Positions 61,615 through 64,000 of a stretch of DNA of 64,000 bases are shown in pieces. Made by a program: the position numbers and the translations under genes. The stretch's first letter is position 1; every line of letters starts with the position of its first letter. The stretch comes from an uncultured bacterium (GTDB lineage Bacteria; Actinomycetota; Coriobacteriia; Coriobacteriales; Coriobacteriaceae). The stretch covers positions 496,001 to 560,000 of the forward strand of contig CAJMKK010000001.1 of assembly GCA_905214105.1 (NCBI GenBank). The letters are read 5' to 3'. The notes under the pieces were generated by a model, which saw nothing but the letters and a program-made list of their open reading frames with translations, searched no databases and was not told where the DNA came from.

Positions 61615-63378
61615 ATGGCAGATTCCACCACCGATTACAACAATCTAGATCCCTTGGGTGACGAGGCAGCGGTTGTCGATGAGGTCGACGCCGCCGTCTC
61701 GGGCGCTCGCAAGAAGCCGCGCGCTGTCGATATGGTCCCCGAGGAGCCCGACGCGATGGCGCCGGATGAAGAATACCAGCTCACACCGGCGGGCCGCCGC
61801 GAGCGTATCGGGCAGATTGTTCGCCTGGTCAAAAAGTACCGCGTGTGGGATAACCTCACGCCGGTTCGTTTGCGCCGCCTGCTCGAGGAACTCGGCCCCA
61901 TGTTCGTCAAGATGGGGCAGATTCTGGCCAACCGGTCCGAGATTCTGCCGCAACGCTTTTGCGACGAGCTGCGTCGTCTACGCTCCGACGTGGAGCCGGT
62001 GCCGTACGAGGTCGTACTCAGTTGTCTGGAAGAAGAATACGGCCTGCGCCTGGGGGAGATGTTCGATGCGATCGACCCCAATCCGCTTGGTAGCGCATCG
62101 CTCGCGCAGGTGCACCGCGCTCGTCTGGTGACGGGCGAGGACGTGGCCGTCAAGGTGCAGCGCCCCGGTGCGCAGCAGGTTATGGCACAGGACATCGATA
62201 TCATCCGCTCGGTGGTGCGTATCGTTTCCAAGTTCGTCAACACCGATCAATTCGTTGACCTGCACGGCGTAGTCGAGGAGTTGTGGACCTCGTTTCGCGA
62301 GGAGACCAACTTTTTGGCCGAGGCCAAAAACCTCAACGACTTCTACGAGTTCCATAAGAGTGTTCATGGCGTGACGTGTCCTAAATCCTATCTGGACCTG
62401 TGCACCGAGCACGTGGTGGTTATGGACTACGTCGACGGCATTTCGATCGCCGATCCTGAACGCTTGGTGGCCGAGGGCTATGACTTGGAAAAGATCGGTG
62501 CCGCAATCGTCGAGGACTACTCGACGCAGGTGCTCGATGACGGCTTTTTCCATGCGGACCCGCATGCGGGAAACATCATTCTCAAGGACGGCATCGTTTA
62601 CTTTATCGACTTGGGCATGGTCGGACGCATGTCGAGCCACGATCGCGGTATCGTCAAGGACATGATTTTCGCCGTGGCCGAGGGTGACGTGCCCAAGCTC
62701 AAGGATTCGCTCATGCGCTTCGCCGTGACGCGTGGCGATTCGGCCGAGCTCGATCATTCAGCGTTTTTGTCCGACTTGGACTTTATCGTGGCTGACTTTG
62801 CGGGCCTTGACCTGAAGGATCTGGATATCGGCGAGTTTTTGACCTCGCTGCTAAACCTGGCGCGCAAAAACGATGTTGAGCTGCCGAGCGTGGTAACGAT
62901 GTTCGCGCGCGGCATGGTGACGCTCGAGGGTTTGCTGACCGAGTATATGCCCAACGTCAACATGATCCAGATCATCCAGACGCACATCAAAAACGAAAAA
63001 AGCACCTATGCGCGCGTGCGTGATATGGGACGCGATCTGGCCGCGAGCAGCTATCGCGCGGCAAAAGGCTCGCTCGAGGCGGCCGAGTATTTGGGCTTGG
63101 CTTCGCGTATGCTCACGCGCGGCCAGCTTAAGGTGAACACGCAGATCATGAGCAGCGATAAGGCGCTGCGACAGCTGGGCGGAATTATCGACCGCATGTC
63201 GATGGCTATCGTGATTGCCGGTCTGTTTATCGGTTCGTCGGTGGTGTACTACGCGCGCATCGAGCCGGTTGTGTTTGGTATCCCAGTCATTGGCTTTATG
63301 GGCTACGTGAGCGCGCTGGTGCTGGCGCTTATGCTGGGCCGCAATATCTGGCTCAACAGCCACGGCGGCAAGCACTAG
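61615..63378 (+). CDS. AarF/UbiB (ABC1) family atypical kinase
   Basis: A 587-residue protein with the ADCK/UbiB core: ELGPMFVKMGQILANRSEIL (the KxGQ motif), GSASLAQVHRARL, AVKVQRPGAQ with the ATP-binding lysine, FHADPHAGNI with catalytic Asp, and FIDLGMVG. An N-terminal 60-residue acidic lead precedes it, and two membrane helices close the C terminus. UbiB members support ubiquinone synthesis in aerobes; quinone use in this anaerobe is unclear, so a role in lipid or menaquinone handling is only inferred. It shares a transcript with the phasin-like gene. A terminator at 63430 follows. Confidence 0.9.
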   Translation: MADSTTDYNNLDPLGDEAAVVDEVDAAVSGARKKPRAVDMVPEEPDAMAPDEEYQLTPAGRRERIGQIVRLVKKYRVWDNLTPVRLRRLLEELGPMFVKMGQILANRSEILPQRFCDELRRLRSDVEPVPYEVVLSCLEEEYGLRLGEMFDAIDPNPLGSASLAQVHRARLVTGEDVAVKVQRPGAQQVMAQDIDIIRSVVRIVSKFVNTDQFVDLHGVVEELWTSFREETNFLAEAKNLNDFYEFHKSVHGVTCPKSYLDLCTEHVVVMDYVDGISIADPERLVAEGYDLEKIGAAIVEDYSTQVLDDGFFHADPHAGNIILKDGIVYFIDLGMVGRMSSHDRGIVKDMIFAVAEGDVPKLKDSLMRFAVTRGDSAELDHSAFLSDLDFIVADFAGLDLKDLDIGEFLTSLLNLARKNDVELPSVVTMFARGMVTLEGLLTEYMPNVNMIQIIQTHIKNEKSTYARVRDMGRDLAASSYRAAKGSLEAAEYLGLASRMLTRGQLKVNTQIMSSDKALRQLGGIIDRMSMAIVIAGLFIGSSVVYYARIEPVVFGIPVIGFMGYVSALVLALMLGRNIWLNSHGGKH

Positions 63379-63429
63379 AGGCTGCGACCGTCACCGCATT
63401 TTCCTATCGCAAACAATAGCTTTTACCTT

Positions 63430-63457
63430 GGGCTTCGCCTGCGTGCGAGGCCCTTTT
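63430..63457 (+). terminator. Terminator of the ABC1 kinase gene
   Basis: GGGCTTCGC (63430-63438) pairs with GCGAGGCCC (63445-63453), one mismatch, then TTTT. Confidence 0.75.
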
Positions 63458-63494
63458 GCGTGATACCATTTTGACGGTAATAATCGATGGCCTA

Positions 63495-63665
63495 GATGGT
63501 GGTGCGGAGACGCACGAATGCGCGGTTTTCCTGCGCGTTTGGGAGAATCGGGGTGCAAGTCCCCGGCTGTACCAGTAACCGTAATTCCTCTTGGCTCGGG
63601 ATGTTCGCGTCGCAGATCGGACGACGCGCCTGAGCCGTTAAGGTTAAGTCGGATCGCCTCCCATC
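63495..63665 (+). promoter_or_regulatory. Cobalamin riboswitch
   Basis: The conserved core is present: GGGTGCAAGTCCCCGGCTGT at 63551-63570, then ACCAGTAACCG, and the B12-box region AAGTCGGATCGCC near 63646-63658. The terminal stem GATGG/CCATC closes it at 63495-63499 and 63661-63665. It lies 62 bp before a gene for a secreted protein, so cobalamin should repress that gene. Confidence 0.88.
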
Positions 63666-63727
63666 TTGCATGCGGCTGCGGCGTATGCCGCCGGTGTGCA
63701 TAGGGCTCTGGAGGGAAGGGGACCCCG

Positions 63728-64000
63728 ATGGGGGAACTCGAGCGTAACATGCGCGATGACGTGGGGCAGCCGCTGGGCAATGCTCCAAGTACAGACAATG
63801 GGGGACAAATGGATATGTTTGAGGACGAGCGCGAGCGCGCCTCGCTGCATCGCCGTGGCGCGATTGCACGCGGCGTAGCCAAGCGCGGCCTGGTGGCATT
63901 CTTGGCCTTCGCGATGGCCTTTGGCACCACGCCGGCTCAGCTGTGGGCCGAGGGCGCCGAGGGCATTGCCGAGGCTGTGGCTCAGGCTGCGACGCCGGGC
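63728..64000 (+). CDS. Secreted protein under cobalamin control, N-terminal part only
   Basis: The first 91 codons of a gene cut by the window end. GGAGGGAAGGGG precedes the ATG at 63728. The first 50 residues are charged, then an export-signal-like stretch appears (KRGLVAFLAFAMAFGTTPAQ), followed by LWAEGAEGIAEAVAQAA. The gene directly follows a cobalamin riboswitch, so it probably serves cobalamin capture or a B12-dependent or B12-sparing function. Large surface proteins with transcobalamin-like DUF4430 domains occur in related gut actinobacteria, but that domain is not visible in the available part. Confidence 0.65.
   Translation, partial: MGELERNMRDDVGQPLGNAPSTDNGGQMDMFEDERERASLHRRGAIARGVAKRGLVAFLAFAMAFGTTPAQLWAEGAEGIAEAVAQAATPG

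Overview
The window looks like a chromosome segment from a high-GC, anaerobic gut actinobacterium of the class Coriobacteriia, most plausibly Collinsella or a close relative. This is an inference from several things seen together: roughly 60% GC with strong G/C third positions, an actinobacterial-type DnaE, a superoxide reductase in place of aerobic defences, fermentative lactaldehyde reductase, formate-tetrahydrofolate ligase plus FchA/FolD one-carbon genes, a type II-A CRISPR-Cas system and a cobalamin riboswitch. No rRNA is present. One tRNA (Leu, anticodon CAG) was found.

Layout. 1-1115: poorly coding DNA with terminators, inverted repeats and a lone RelB/DinJ-like antitoxin bracketed by two REP-like repeats. 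1166-5345: CPBP membrane protease, YgiQ-type radical SAM protein (minus strand) and a DUF1275 membrane protein. 5353-6376: a low-GC island with an unknown gene. 6377-10339: fucO, an M42 aminopeptidase and a HipA-like kinase with a built-in DNA-binding domain. 10348-13246: a sulfur locus (mnmA, cysK and a divergent Rrf2 regulator). 13387-14376: holin-like membrane protein and a TrpR/YerC-like regulator. 14598-33837: replication and repair block (addB-like, addA, dnaE, SWIM/SNF2 helicase, superoxide reductase, a NAD synthetase-like protein that has lost its catalytic motifs, ruvC-ruvA-ruvB). 33982-39567: fhs, a membrane-anchored low-complexity protein, a CDF metal exporter and a zinc-ribbon protein.

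39763-47400 is a complete type II-A CRISPR-Cas locus: tracrRNA on the minus strand, then cas9-cas1-cas2-csn2 with overlapping or nearly touching ends, a short leader and 21 repeats with 20 spacers. The repeats come in two sequence versions, which divides the array into a newer and an older half. 47401-50676 is a decayed phage head-module remnant: two minor-head-protein fragments facing away from each other, nuclease-toxin-like domains, a Cys-rich small protein, a tRNA-Leu overlapped by an open frame, and a broken scaffold gene. 50673-64000 returns to chromosomal genes: ADP-ribosylglycohydrolase, DUF1016/YhcG nuclease, a secreted phosphatidylinositol phospholipase C-like protein, two paralogous lipoproteins, fchA-folD, a MITE-like element, a C69 dipeptidase, an AarF/UbiB-type kinase, and a cobalamin riboswitch in front of a secreted protein cut off by the window end.

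How genes work together. Fhs, FchA and FolD would convert formate to methylene-tetrahydrofolate; FolD here lacks the lysine needed for cyclohydrolase activity, which fits the dedicated cyclohydrolase FchA lying just upstream. AddAB, RuvABC and DnaE form a double-strand-break repair and replication set. Rrf2, CysK and MnmA link cysteine supply to tRNA thiolation. Several short palindromic repeat families with a GGGGACGG or GGGCCATGTGTCCC core sit in intergenic gaps across the window.
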